From Mesorhizobium comanense (GTDB lineage: Bacteria; Pseudomonadota; Alphaproteobacteria; Rhizobiales; Rhizobiaceae): a stretch of 64,000 nucleotides of DNA. The stretch lies in contig NZ_SCNN01000001.1 of NCBI RefSeq assembly GCF_005503535.1, positions 558,001-622,000 of the forward strand. The letters run 5' to 3'. Of this stretch, positions 56,215 to 64,000 are shown one piece after another. How positions within the stretch are numbered: position 1 is the stretch's first letter; every line of letters begins with the position of its first letter. Position numbers and translations under genes: made by a program. A model generated the notes under the pieces. That model made no database searches, was not told the DNA's origin, and was given only the letters and a program-made list of their open reading frames with translations.

Positions 56215-58362
56215 ATGTTCAATCACCACAAAGTGGAAATCGAATGGGGCGGTCGTCCGCTCATCCTCGAAACCGGCAAGATCGCGCGCCAGGCTGACGG
56301 CGCCGTGCTCGCCACCTACGGCGAGACCGTGGTGCTCGCCACCGTCGTTTCGATGAAGGAGCCCAAGCCCGGCCTCGATTTCTTTCCGCTGACCGTCAAC
56401 TACCAGGAAAAGACCTATGCCGCCGGCAAGATCCCGGGCGGCTACTTCAAGCGCGAAGGCCGTCCGAGCGAGAAGGAAACGCTGGTTTCGCGCCTCATCG
56501 ACCGTCCGATCCGTCCGCTCTTCGCCGACGGCTACAAGAACGACACGCAGATCGTCGTCACTGTCGTCCAGCACGACCTGGAGAATGATCCGGACATCCT
56601 GTCGATCGTCGCCACCTCGGCTGCCCTGACGCTGTCGGGCGTTCCGTTCATGGGCCCGATCGGCGGCGCGCGCGTCGGCTACATCAACGGCGAATACGTG
56701 CTCAACCCGCATATCGACGAGATGCAGGAATCCAAGCTCGATCTCGTCGTCGCCGGCACCACCGACGCCGTGCTGATGGTCGAGTCCGAGGCCAAGGAAC
56801 TTTCCGAAGAGCTGATGCTCGGCGCCGTGATGTTCGGCCAGAAGGGTTTCCAGCCGGTCATCGACGCCATCATCAAGCTGGCCGAAGTCGCCGCCAAGGA
56901 CCCGCGCGACTTCACCGCGCCGGATCATTCCGAACTCGAAGGCGAGATGCTGAAGATCGTCGGCGATGAACTGCGCGACGCCTACAAGAACGTCGACAAG
57001 CAGAAGCGCTACGCTGCCGTCGATGCCGTCAAGGCCAAGGTCAAGGCGGCCTTCGCGCCGGCCGAGGGCGAGGAGGCCAAGTACGCTTCCGAGCAGATCG
57101 GTTCGGTGTTCAAGGAACTGCAGGCCAAGGTCGTGCGCTGGAACATCCTCGACACCGGCTCGCGCATCGATGGTCGTGACCTGAAGACGGTCCGCAAGAT
57201 CGTGTCGGAAGTCGGCGTTCTGCCGCGCACCCACGGTTCGGCGCTGTTCACCCGAGGCGAGACGCAGGCTCTGGTCGTCGCCACGCTCGGCACCGGCGAG
57301 GACGAGCAGTATGTCGACTCGCTGACCGGCATGTACAAGGAGAAGTTCCTCCTTCATTACAACTTCCCTCCCTACTCCGTCGGTGAGACCGGCCGCATGG
57401 GTTCGCCGGGCCGCCGCGAAATCGGCCATGGCAAGCTCGCCTGGCGCGCCATCCGTCCGATGCTGCCCTCCGCAGACCAGTTCCCTTACACGCTGCGCGT
57501 CGTCTCCGAGATCACCGAGTCCAACGGTTCGTCCTCGATGGCCACCGTCTGCGGCACCTCGCTGGCGCTGATGGATGCCGGCGTGCCGCTGGCCAAGCCC
57601 GTCGCCGGCATCGCCATGGGCCTGATCAAGGAAGGCGAGCGCTTCGCCGTGCTCTCCGACATCCTGGGTGACGAGGATCATCTCGGCGACATGGACTTCA
57701 AAGTCGCCGGCACCGCCAATGGCGTCACCTCGCTTCAGATGGACATCAAGATCGATGGCATCACCGAGGAGATCATGCAGATCGCGCTTGGCCAGGCCAA
57801 GGATGGCCGCCTGCACATCCTGGATGAGATGGCCCATGCATTGTCCGGCGCCCGCGCCGAGCTCGGCGAGTTCGCGCCGCGCATCGAGGTCATGCACATC
57901 CCGACCGACAAGATCCGCGACGTCATCGGTTCCGGCGGCAAGGTGATCCGCGAGATCGTCGAGAAGACCGGCGCCAAGATCAACATCGAGGATGACGGCA
58001 CGGTCAAGATCGCTTCGTCGAACGCCAAGGAAATCGAGGCGGCCAAGAAGTGGATCCACACCATCGTCGCCGAGCCGGAAGTCGGCGAGATCTACGAAGG
58101 CACGGTCGTCAAGACCGCCGACTTCGGCGCTTTCGTCAACTTCTTCGGCCCGCGTGACGGCCTCGTCCACATCTCGCAGCTGGCCAACGATCGCGTTGCC
58201 AAGACCTCCGATGTCGTCAAGGAAGGCGACAAGGTCTGGGTCAAGCTGATGGGCTTCGACGAGCGTGGCAAGGTCCGCCTGTCGATGAAGGTCGTCGACC
58301 AGGCCACCGGCAAGGAAATCGCCCGCGAGAAGAAGGCCGAAGGCGAAGAAAACGCCGCCTGA
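56215..58362 (+). CDS. pnp: Polyribonucleotide nucleotidyltransferase (PNPase)
   Basis: 715-residue 3'-5' phosphorolytic exoribonuclease. Two RNase PH domains ([49 protein letters not shown]), [23 protein letters not shown], then a KH domain ([26 protein letters not shown]) and an S1 domain ([30 protein letters not shown]). ATG 56215 follows AAAGGA; longer frames run through the leader. A terminator follows. Confidence 0.97.
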   Translation: MFNHHKVEIEWGGRPLILETGKIARQADGAVLATYGETVVLATVVSMKEPKPGLDFFPLTVNYQEKTYAAGKIPGGYFKREGRPSEKETLVSRLIDRPIRPLFADGYKNDTQIVVTVVQHDLENDPDILSIVATSAALTLSGVPFMGPIGGARVGYINGEYVLNPHIDEMQESKLDLVVAGTTDAVLMVESEAKELSEELMLGAVMFGQKGFQPVIDAIIKLAEVAAKDPRDFTAPDHSELEGEMLKIVGDELRDAYKNVDKQKRYAAVDAVKAKVKAAFAPAEGEEAKYASEQIGSVFKELQAKVVRWNILDTGSRIDGRDLKTVRKIVSEVGVLPRTHGSALFTRGETQALVVATLGTGEDEQYVDSLTGMYKEKFLLHYNFPPYSVGETGRMGSPGRREIGHGKLAWRAIRPMLPSADQFPYTLRVVSEITESNGSSSMATVCGTSLALMDAGVPLAKPVAGIAMGLIKEGERFAVLSDILGDEDHLGDMDFKVAGTANGVTSLQMDIKIDGITEEIMQIALGQAKDGRLHILDEMAHALSGARAELGEFAPRIEVMHIPTDKIRDVIGSGGKVIREIVEKTGAKINIEDDGTVKIASSNAKEIEAAKKWIHTIVAEPEVGEIYEGTVVKTADFGAFVNFFGPRDGLVHISQLANDRVAKTSDVVKEGDKVWVKLMGFDERGKVRLSMKVVDQATGKEIAREKKAEGEENAA

Positions 58363-58381
58363 TCGGCCCGACATGAAATCG

Positions 58382-58416
58382 AAACGGGCGCGGCTTATGT
58401 CGCGCCCGTTTTGTTT
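58382..58416 (+). terminator. Rho-independent terminator of pnp
   Basis: ACGGGCGCG (58384-58392) and CGCGCCCGT (58401-58409) form a 9-pair stem with an 8-base loop, followed by TTTTGTTT. Confidence 0.9.
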
Positions 58417-58428
58417 GGAGACCAGGCA

Positions 58429-59439
58429 ATGTCCGCTGAGGCGCTGAAGACGCTCTTCCACCCATTCGAGGCCGAGGCACTCTCCTCGCCGCGAAAGGGC
58501 GAGCGGGTCCTTTTCCTCGGCGCCGAACCAGGCCTGCGCCTGCCGCATGGTTTCGAGGCCGCGCTCCATCTGGTGCAAGGCTTCAGGCCGTATTTCCGCG
58601 CCTTGCAGACGACGGGATTTGCCGTCACCCCACAACCCGAAGGCAATGCTTTTGATGCCGGTCTCGTGCTTGCCGGTCGCCATCGGGGCCAGAACGAATT
58701 GCGCGTTGCCGAGGCCCTCGAGCGGGTGGTGCCGGGCGGATTGATCGTCGTTGCCGGCGGCAAGGATGACGGCATCGCCAGCCTGCGCAAGCGCATCGAC
58801 GAGCTTGTGCCGCTCGATGGCCATCTGCCGAAATACCATGGCACGGCCTTCTGGTTTCGGCGGCCCGCCGATGCGGACGCCGCGGAAAAACTGCGTGCCG
58901 CCAATCCTGGTTTGCTGGTCGATAGCCGCTTTCAAACCGCGCCCGGCATGTTCTCCTTCGACAAGGTCGATGCCGGTTCAAGACTGCTTGTCGACAACCT
59001 GCCCGGCGAGCTGCGCGGCAGCTTTGCCGATTTCTGCGCGGGCTGGGGTTATCTGGCGGGCGAGGTTGCCAGGCGCTTTCCCGACCTGTCGGGTCTCGAC
59101 CTCTACGAAGCGGACTTCGCCTCGCTGGAAGCGGCAAGGGGCAATTTGGGTGGCACAGCGGCCACGGGCTTCTTCTGGATCGACCTGCTGGCCGAAGCGG
59201 TGGAACGCCGCTACGACGCGGTCGTCATGAATCCGCCCTTCCATCGCGGCCGCGCTGCCGAACCGGAAATTGGCGCAGCCATGGTCCGCGTTGCCGCCAA
59301 GGCTCTCAAACCCGGGGGCCGGCTGTTCATGGTTGCCAACCGTCAGCTGCCTTATGAGGCGGCGCTTTCCGCGGTCTTCTCAAGCCACACGGAAATTGCC
59401 CGTGACGGCATGTTCAAGGTGTTCGCCGCGCGGCGCTGA
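58429..59439 (+). CDS. RsmC-like class I SAM-dependent methyltransferase
   Basis: 336 residues. An N-terminal half without the SAM site (residues about 1-170) and a C-terminal methyltransferase domain (FCAGWGYLAGEVARRFPDLSGLDLYEADFASLEAAR ... VVMNPPFHRGRAAEP), the layout of RsmC/RlmG; NPPFH marks an exocyclic-amine methyltransferase, probably of guanine in rRNA. The ATG at 58429 has GGAG upstream and follows the pnp terminator. Confidence 0.88.
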   Translation: MSAEALKTLFHPFEAEALSSPRKGERVLFLGAEPGLRLPHGFEAALHLVQGFRPYFRALQTTGFAVTPQPEGNAFDAGLVLAGRHRGQNELRVAEALERVVPGGLIVVAGGKDDGIASLRKRIDELVPLDGHLPKYHGTAFWFRRPADADAAEKLRAANPGLLVDSRFQTAPGMFSFDKVDAGSRLLVDNLPGELRGSFADFCAGWGYLAGEVARRFPDLSGLDLYEADFASLEAARGNLGGTAATGFFWIDLLAEAVERRYDAVVMNPPFHRGRAAEPEIGAAMVRVAAKALKPGGRLFMVANRQLPYEAALSAVFSSHTEIARDGMFKVFAARR

Positions 59440-59456
59440 TCGAGCGGGACGCCCTA

Positions 59457-61001
59457 TCAATGCAAATTGGCGACGAGCCGCATGTCCTCGGTGGCAGGTG
59501 CCTCGCCAAGCCTGATCTTGAGCGGCGCCGGGCGGCCGAACAGGTAGCCCTGCACGACTTCGCAGCCGGCGGCCCTTAGCAGCGTTGCCTGGCTCTCTGT
59601 CTCGACACCTTCGGCAATAATGCTGACGCCGAGCGCCCGCGAGAGCCCGACAATGGTCGAGACGACGGCGCCGGAGCTGGAGTCGGTATCGATGCGGCTG
59701 ACGAAGGAGCGGTCGATCTTCAGCTTGCCGAACGAGAAATCGATGAGGTAGCTGAGGTTCGAATAGCCGGTGCCGAAATCATCGACGGCGACCGAGATGC
59801 CCATCTCGGCAAGCTCCTTCAGGATGGCGGCGGCACGGTCGCGGTCCTGCATCATGGCCGTCTCCGTCACTTCCAGCTCCAGCCGTGATGGCTTGATGCC
59901 GGTGGTCCGCATCGTGTCGCGGACAATGCCGACGAAGTCCTTGGTCATGAACTGGACCGGCGAGATGTTGACGGCGACGAAGCAGTCGTCCGGCAAATGG
60001 CGGGCGTCGCTGCAGGCCTTGCGCAGCACCCATTCACCGATCGGGTTGATCATGCCGGTTTCCTCGGCGATCTGGATGAATTCCATGGGCGGGATCATGC
60101 CGCGCTCGGGATGTTTCCAGCGGATCAGGGCCTCGTAGCCGACGACGCGGCCGGTCGGCAGGTCGAGCTGCGGCTGATAATGGAGGTCGAAGTCGCCCCG
60201 TTCGAAAGCGGTGTGGAGCTCGGATTCGACCCATTGGCGATGTTCGGCCACGCGGCCCATCTCGCTGTCGAACACCGACCAGTTGCCAACCCCGCCCGCA
60301 CGCGCATTCTGCAATGCCAGATTGGAACGGCGCAGGATGAGGACGGGATCGATGCCGTCCTTTGGCATCGCCACGATGCCCACCGAAAGGCTGACCGATT
60401 GCTGGTGGCTGCTGAGTTCATAAGGCTCCATCATCTCATCGATGAGCCTCTCCACCATGCCTTCCATCGTTCCATGGATCTGGTGGTCCGGCAGCAGCAC
60501 CGCGAACTCGCCGGCGCCTATCCGCCCGATCAAGGCGCGCTCGGGCACGCAGGCCTGCAGGCGCTTGGTGAAGGCGCGGATGAGTTCGTCGCCCTGGCTG
60601 TAGCCGATCGCGTCGTTGATCTGCTTGAACCGGTCGATGTCGATATCGATCAGGAACACCGGTTCCCCGGTGCGGCTTGTCGCGCACGCGGCCTCGGCGA
60701 TCTTGCCGACCATCGCCGGGCGCGCCAGCAGTCCCGTCAGCTTGTCGAAATGGGTTTCCTTGAAGACGAAATCGGCGGATTCATCGACGCCGGCGAAGAA
60801 GGACATTGCCGCCACCGAAGCCGCCAACGCGCAAAGCGCGGCCAGGATCGCGACCATCATGTCGGCCGGTATGCCGGCAAACCCGGCTCCGAGACCCTGT
60901 TTGAGACCCCAGAGACCGAGCACGAAACTGCCAATGCCCGAACTTGCTATCGTGAGCAGTCGGAACACCGGTGTTCGCTTCGGATTGCTGACGGCAGGCA
61001 T
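59457..61001 (-). CDS. GGDEF-EAL protein with degenerate GGDEF site
   Basis: 514 residues with two N-terminal membrane helices (LLTIASSGIGSFVLGLWGL and DMMVAILAALCALAASVAAMSFF), a GGDEF-like domain and an EAL domain. The GGDEF motif reads GAGEF (residues 162-166), likely inactive as cyclase, perhaps still a GTP sensor. The EAL domain is intact: YEALIRW (290-292), NISPVQF, ELEVTETAMM, DDFGTGYSNLSYL, KLKIDRSFV and IIAEGVE, so cyclic-di-GMP phosphodiesterase activity is expected. It is convergent with the methyltransferase gene. Confidence 0.92.
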   Translation of the reverse strand: MPAVSNPKRTPVFRLLTIASSGIGSFVLGLWGLKQGLGAGFAGIPADMMVAILAALCALAASVAAMSFFAGVDESADFVFKETHFDKLTGLLARPAMVGKIAEAACATSRTGEPVFLIDIDIDRFKQINDAIGYSQGDELIRAFTKRLQACVPERALIGRIGAGEFAVLLPDHQIHGTMEGMVERLIDEMMEPYELSSHQQSVSLSVGIVAMPKDGIDPVLILRRSNLALQNARAGGVGNWSVFDSEMGRVAEHRQWVESELHTAFERGDFDLHYQPQLDLPTGRVVGYEALIRWKHPERGMIPPMEFIQIAEETGMINPIGEWVLRKACSDARHLPDDCFVAVNISPVQFMTKDFVGIVRDTMRTTGIKPSRLELEVTETAMMQDRDRAAAILKELAEMGISVAVDDFGTGYSNLSYLIDFSFGKLKIDRSFVSRIDTDSSSGAVVSTIVGLSRALGVSIIAEGVETESQATLLRAAGCEVVQGYLFGRPAPLKIRLGEAPATEDMRLVANLH

Positions 61002-61031
61002 GTAAGGGTCCCCAGATTGCGGGACTCTATA

Positions 61032-61060
61032 GCGGAAATCTTCTTAAAATGAGTTTCCGC
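61032..61060. promoter_or_regulatory. Inverted repeat upstream of the GGDEF-EAL gene
   Basis: GCGGAAA (61032-61038) and TTTCCGC (61054-61060) with a 15-base AT-rich spacer, 31-59 bases upstream of the start. Could be an operator; function unknown. Confidence 0.35.
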
Positions 61061-61147
61061 GAATGCATCCAATTTTACTGGAGAGGATAATTTCTTTACT
61101 GCAAAGTACCTGCCGCCCTATGCCCGAAGCGGGGCGAGGCCACCTCC

Positions 61148-61960
61148 TCAGTCGCGAGCCCCATCGGTCTGCTTCAACTCTTCGAGCGCCGGCATCGAGA
61201 CGATGTGATAGCCGGAATCGACGTAGTGGATCTCACCGGTGACGCCCGAGGCAAGGTCCGAGAGCAGATAAAGCGCCGAGCCGCCGACCTCGTCGATGGT
61301 CACTGTGCGGCGCAGCGGCGAGTTGCGCTGCTGGTAGGAGAACATGTGGCGGGCGTCCGAAATACCGGCGCCGGCAAGGGTGCGCACCGGTCCCGCCGAA
61401 ATGCCGTTCACCCGGATGCCGCGCGGGCCGTAGTCGTTGGCAAGGTAGCGCACGCTGGCTTCCAGGCCGGCCTTGGCGACGCCCATGACATTGTAGTTCG
61501 GCATGACGCGCACGGAACCGGCATAGGTCAGCGTGACCATGGAGCCGCCCTCCTTCATCAGGGGCGCCGCATTGCGGGCGACCTCAGTGAAGGAATAGCA
61601 GGAGATCACCATGGTGCGGACGAAATTGTCCCGGCTGGTGTCGGCGTAGAGGCCCCTCAGCTCGTTCTTGTCGGAAAATCCGATGGCATGGACGACGAAG
61701 TCCAGCCCGCCCCAGGCCTTGCCCAGCGTTTCGAACGTGGCGGCCACGGAAGCGCTGTCCTCGACATCGCAGGGAACGACCAGCGAGGCGCCGAGCTTGT
61801 CGGCGAGCGGCTTGACCCGCCGGCCGAAGGCCTCGCCTTGATAGCTGAAAGCCAGTTCCGCCCCGTGTTCGGACAATTTCCGGGCGATGCCCCACGCAAT
61901 GGAATGGTCGTTGGCAACACCCATGACAAGCCCGCGCTTGCCCTTCATCAATCCGTCCAT
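61148..61960 (-). CDS. fabI: Enoyl-ACP reductase (NADH)
   Basis: 270-residue short-chain dehydrogenase-type enoyl-ACP reductase that completes each fatty-acid elongation cycle. GLVMGVANDHSIAWGIARKL binds NADH; the Tyr and Lys of YNVMGVAKAG (Tyr-x6-Lys) are catalytic, and ISAGPVRTLAGAGI follows. The ATG at 61960 has AAGGA 9 bases upstream; TTG 61969 is in frame but too close to that site. Last gene of fabA-fabB-fabI. Confidence 0.94.
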   Translation of the reverse strand: MDGLMKGKRGLVMGVANDHSIAWGIARKLSEHGAELAFSYQGEAFGRRVKPLADKLGASLVVPCDVEDSASVAATFETLGKAWGGLDFVVHAIGFSDKNELRGLYADTSRDNFVRTMVISCYSFTEVARNAAPLMKEGGSMVTLTYAGSVRVMPNYNVMGVAKAGLEASVRYLANDYGPRGIRVNGISAGPVRTLAGAGISDARHMFSYQQRNSPLRRTVTIDEVGGSALYLLSDLASGVTGEIHYVDSGYHIVSMPALEELKQTDGARD

Positions 61961-61990
61961 GGCCGGCAATCCTTGTTGAAAAAATTGGCC

Positions 61991-63211
61991 TTATGCGGAA
62001 TAGCGCTGGAAAACGAGCGTGGCGTTGGTGCCGCCGAAACCGAAGGAATTCGACAGCACCGTGTCGATCTTGGCGTTGTCGATGCGCTTGCGCACGATCG
62101 GCATGCCTTCGAACTCGGGGTCGAGCGTCTCGATATGGGCGCTTTCGCCAATGAAACCGCCCTGCATCATCAGGATCGAGTAGATGGATTCCTGTACGCC
62201 CGCCGCGCCCAGCGAGTGGCCGGTCAGCGACTTGGTCGAGGTGATGAACGGCATCTTCTCGCCGAAGACTTCGCGAATGGCGCCCATTTCCTTGGAGTCA
62301 CCCACCGGCGTGGACGTGCCGTGGGTGTTGATATAGTCGACCGGCGTGGAAACCGTGGACAGCGCCTGGCGCATGCAGCGGATGGCGCCTTCGCCCGAAG
62401 GCGCCACCATGTCGTAGCCGTCCGACGTCGCGCCGTAGCCGACGATCTCGGCGTAGATCTTGGCGCCGCGCGCCTTGGCGTGCTCCAGCTCTTCCAGCAC
62501 CAGCACGCCGGCGCCTCCGGCAATGACGAAGCCGTCGCGGTTGGCATCGTAGGCGCGCGAAGCGGTCGATGCCTTGTCATTGTACTTAGACGACATGGCG
62601 CCCATGGCGTCGAACAGGTCCGACATCGTCCAGTCGAGATCCTCATGGCCACCGGCGAACACGATGTCCTGTTTGCCCCACTGGATCAGTTCATAACCAT
62701 TGCCGATGCAATGCGCCGAGGTCGAGCAGGCCGAGGAGATCGAATAGTTGACGCCGTGGATCTTGAACCAGGTGGCAAGCGTCGCCGAAGCGGTCGAGGA
62801 CATTGCCTTCGGCACGGCGAACGGGCCGATGCGCTTGGGGCTGTTGTTCTTCAACGTGGTTTCAGCCGCTTCCACGATGGTGCGGGTGGACGGGCCGCCG
62901 GAGCCCATGACGATGCCCGTGCGCTCATTGGTGACGTCGCTTTCGCCAAGGCCGGCATCGGCGATCGCCTGGTCCATGGCGACATGGTTCCACGCGGCGC
63001 CCTGCGAGAGGAAGCGCATGGCACGGCGGTCGATCATCGGCGTCGGGTCGAGCGTCGGCGCGCCCCAGACCTGGCAGCGGAAGCCATGCTCGGCGAAGGA
63101 ATCCGAAAAGCTGATGCCCGATCTGGCGTCGTGCAGCGAGGCCTGCACCTCGTTGGCGTTGTTGCCGATCGACGACACGATGCCGAGGCCTGTGACTACG
63201 ACACGTCTCAT
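61991..63211 (-). CDS. fabB: Beta-ketoacyl-ACP synthase I
   Basis: 406-residue condensing enzyme; FabB with FabA makes unsaturated fatty acids. Cys in [10 protein letters not shown], His in [11 protein letters not shown] and His in [13 protein letters not shown] form the catalytic triad. N-terminus [18 protein letters not shown]. The ATG at 63211 has AAGGAG at good spacing; an upstream TTG is not needed. Confidence 0.95.
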   Translation of the reverse strand: MRRVVVTGLGIVSSIGNNANEVQASLHDARSGISFSDSFAEHGFRCQVWGAPTLDPTPMIDRRAMRFLSQGAAWNHVAMDQAIADAGLGESDVTNERTGIVMGSGGPSTRTIVEAAETTLKNNSPKRIGPFAVPKAMSSTASATLATWFKIHGVNYSISSACSTSAHCIGNGYELIQWGKQDIVFAGGHEDLDWTMSDLFDAMGAMSSKYNDKASTASRAYDANRDGFVIAGGAGVLVLEELEHAKARGAKIYAEIVGYGATSDGYDMVAPSGEGAIRCMRQALSTVSTPVDYINTHGTSTPVGDSKEMGAIREVFGEKMPFITSTKSLTGHSLGAAGVQESIYSILMMQGGFIGESAHIETLDPEFEGMPIVRKRIDNAKIDTVLSNSFGFGGTNATLVFQRYSA

Positions 63212-63260
63212 TCGCAACTCCTTCCAGGAATACTGGCCAACGGGCCGGCCGGGGCTGCGG

Positions 63261-63779
63261 TCAAGCGACCGCCGACTGCTTGGACAGACCGACCTTCAGG
63301 TCCGTCGCCGCATATATGGGCTCGCCATCGGCCTTCATCCAGCCATCGGCGATGCCCAGCACCAGGCGACCGCGCATCACGCGCTTGAAATCCACGCCAT
63401 ATTCGACCTTCTTGACCGATGGCGTCACCATGCCTTTGAATTTGACCTCGCCGGTCGACAGCGCCATGCCCTTGCCGGGTTCGCCGAGCCAGCCGAGGTA
63501 GAATCCGGTCAACTGCCACAAGGCGTCGAGGCCGAGACATCCCGGCATGATCGGGTTGCCGATGAAATGGCAGGCAAAGAACCACAGGTCCGGCTTGATA
63601 TCGAATTCGGCGCGAATGAAGCCCTTGTCGAAGGCGCCGCCGGTCTCGCTGATCTCGGTGATCCGGTCGAACATCAGCATCGGCGGGTAGGGCAGCTGGG
63701 CATTGCCCTCGCCGAACAGTTCGCCGCGGGCGCAGGCCAGCAATTCGTCGTAGTCGTAGCTGGATTTCGAACCCGCCAT
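63261..63779 (-). CDS. fabA: 3-hydroxydecanoyl-ACP dehydratase/isomerase
   Basis: 172 residues, exactly the E. coli length. [25 protein letters not shown] and [21 protein letters not shown] carry the active His and the conserved Cys-Leu-Gly-Leu-Asp. It dehydrates 3-hydroxydecanoyl-ACP and isomerises the trans-2 to cis-3 bond. The ATG at 63779 is preceded by GGAAAGA. First gene of the fab operon, overlapping no other gene. Confidence 0.96.
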   Translation of the reverse strand: MAGSKSSYDYDELLACARGELFGEGNAQLPYPPMLMFDRITEISETGGAFDKGFIRAEFDIKPDLWFFACHFIGNPIMPGCLGLDALWQLTGFYLGWLGEPGKGMALSTGEVKFKGMVTPSVKKVEYGVDFKRVMRGRLVLGIADGWMKADGEPIYAATDLKVGLSKQSAVA

Positions 63780-64000
63780 CAATCTTTCCCCATATCGTCC
63801 CGGGCGGTAGCGCGCCCTTGTCGTTGGTGTCCTAACACAATCTGTTTCAGGCCGGAAACCGGCGTTTGCGCTTAACCCGCCAGCCTGCCGGGGTCAATGC
63901 GCGCTATTGATCGCATTCCGACGACAGAATATATGTCAGCAGGGGTCCGGTTTCGGCAGACATTCATCTTTTTGCCATTCTGGGCGTGTCTTGAGGCGGA
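63780..64000. other. Upstream region of fabA to window end
   Basis: 221 bases with no supported gene. A short palindrome GCCGG-AAA-CCGGC lies at 63851-63863. A plus-strand frame from about 63933 stays open to the edge but resembles nothing. In other rhizobia the iron regulator irr lies near fabA, beyond this edge at most. Confidence 0.5.

Noticed and set aside
55827-56222. 131-residue minus-strand frame in the rpsO-pnp gap
   Set aside because: No family resemblance, no ribosome-binding site, and it covers the hairpins and the pnp ribosome-binding site.
56197-58935. 912-residue minus-strand frame
   Set aside because: Antisense to pnp and its leader; shadow frame without start signals or domains.
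61205-63388. 727-residue plus-strand frame
   Set aside because: Antisense to fabI and fabB, which carry complete catalytic motifs.
63933-64000. Possible start of irr or another gene at the right edge
   Set aside because: The open plus-strand frame (MSAGVRFRQTFIFLP) does not resemble Irr or any family and is cut after 22 codons.

Overview
The window is high-GC chromosomal DNA from an alphaproteobacterium of the order Hyphomicrobiales (Rhizobiales). Mesorhizobium is the most likely genus, but that is inferred from overall protein character rather than from a marker gene. The evidence for the order is the gene order: SRP RNA-dnaX-ybaB-recR, the run tsaB-rimI-acyltransferase-miaB-phoH-ybeY-corC-lnt-XRE regulator-metK-trmB (the rhizobial olsA/actA/phrR neighbourhood), rimP-nusA-ylxR-infB-rbfA-truB-rpsO-pnp, and fabI-fabB-fabA. 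There is also a palindrome of the Irr-type ICE class and three copies of a palindromic intergenic repeat. I see no prophage, insertion sequence, CRISPR array, tRNA or rRNA. This is core genome with accessory genes inserted between conserved blocks.

Layout. 1-3.15 kb: two tandem YejA-like peptide-binding proteins (minus strand, the first cut by the window edge). 3.3-13.7 kb: housekeeping genes, namely a membrane-anchored cytochrome c (cycM), kdsB, pheA, a minus-strand operon HIT-nudC-Dabb, the small SRP RNA, dnaX, a YbaB/EbfC protein, a hypothetical protein, a SleB-type hydrolase lipoprotein, recR and an MltB-type lytic transglycosylase. 14.0-19.2 kb: a complete Dpp/Opp-type peptide ABC transporter operon. 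19.3-24.9 kb: a small DUF2185-like protein, then an RND efflux operon with two adaptor lipoproteins and one pump. 25.1-28.3 kb: gabT, a ParDE toxin-antitoxin pair and an FAD-dependent reductase.

28.6-34.8 kb is the most interesting accessory block: a perfect ICE palindrome followed by imelysin-bfd-bacterioferritin-dihaem oxidoreductase-imelysin-DUF1513. It reads as an iron acquisition and storage operon under probable Irr control. It joins periplasmic iron-binding and redox proteins to a cytoplasmic store and its release ferredoxin.

34.9-58.4 kb is the translation/RNA core: tRNA modification (tsaB, miaB, trmB, truB), ribosome maturation (rimI, ybeY, rimP, rbfA), initiation and transcription factors (infB, nusA), lipoprotein and lipid acylation (lnt, olsA-like), SAM synthesis (metK), rpsO and pnp. 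Accessory genes (VOC protein, small membrane protein, CorA) are inserted among them. Three promoters here (before the XRE regulator, metK and rimP) are each followed at once by a terminator-like hairpin, which suggests leader-based control. 58.4-63.8 kb: an RsmC-like methyltransferase, a GGDEF-EAL protein with a degenerate GGDEF site, and the unsaturated fatty-acid operon fabA-fabB-fabI on the minus strand.

I found no clearly unprecedented system. The best leads are the bfd-bfr genes inside the imelysin/dihaem operon with its ICE box, the leader hairpins, the twin-adaptor RND pump and the dispersed palindromic repeat family.
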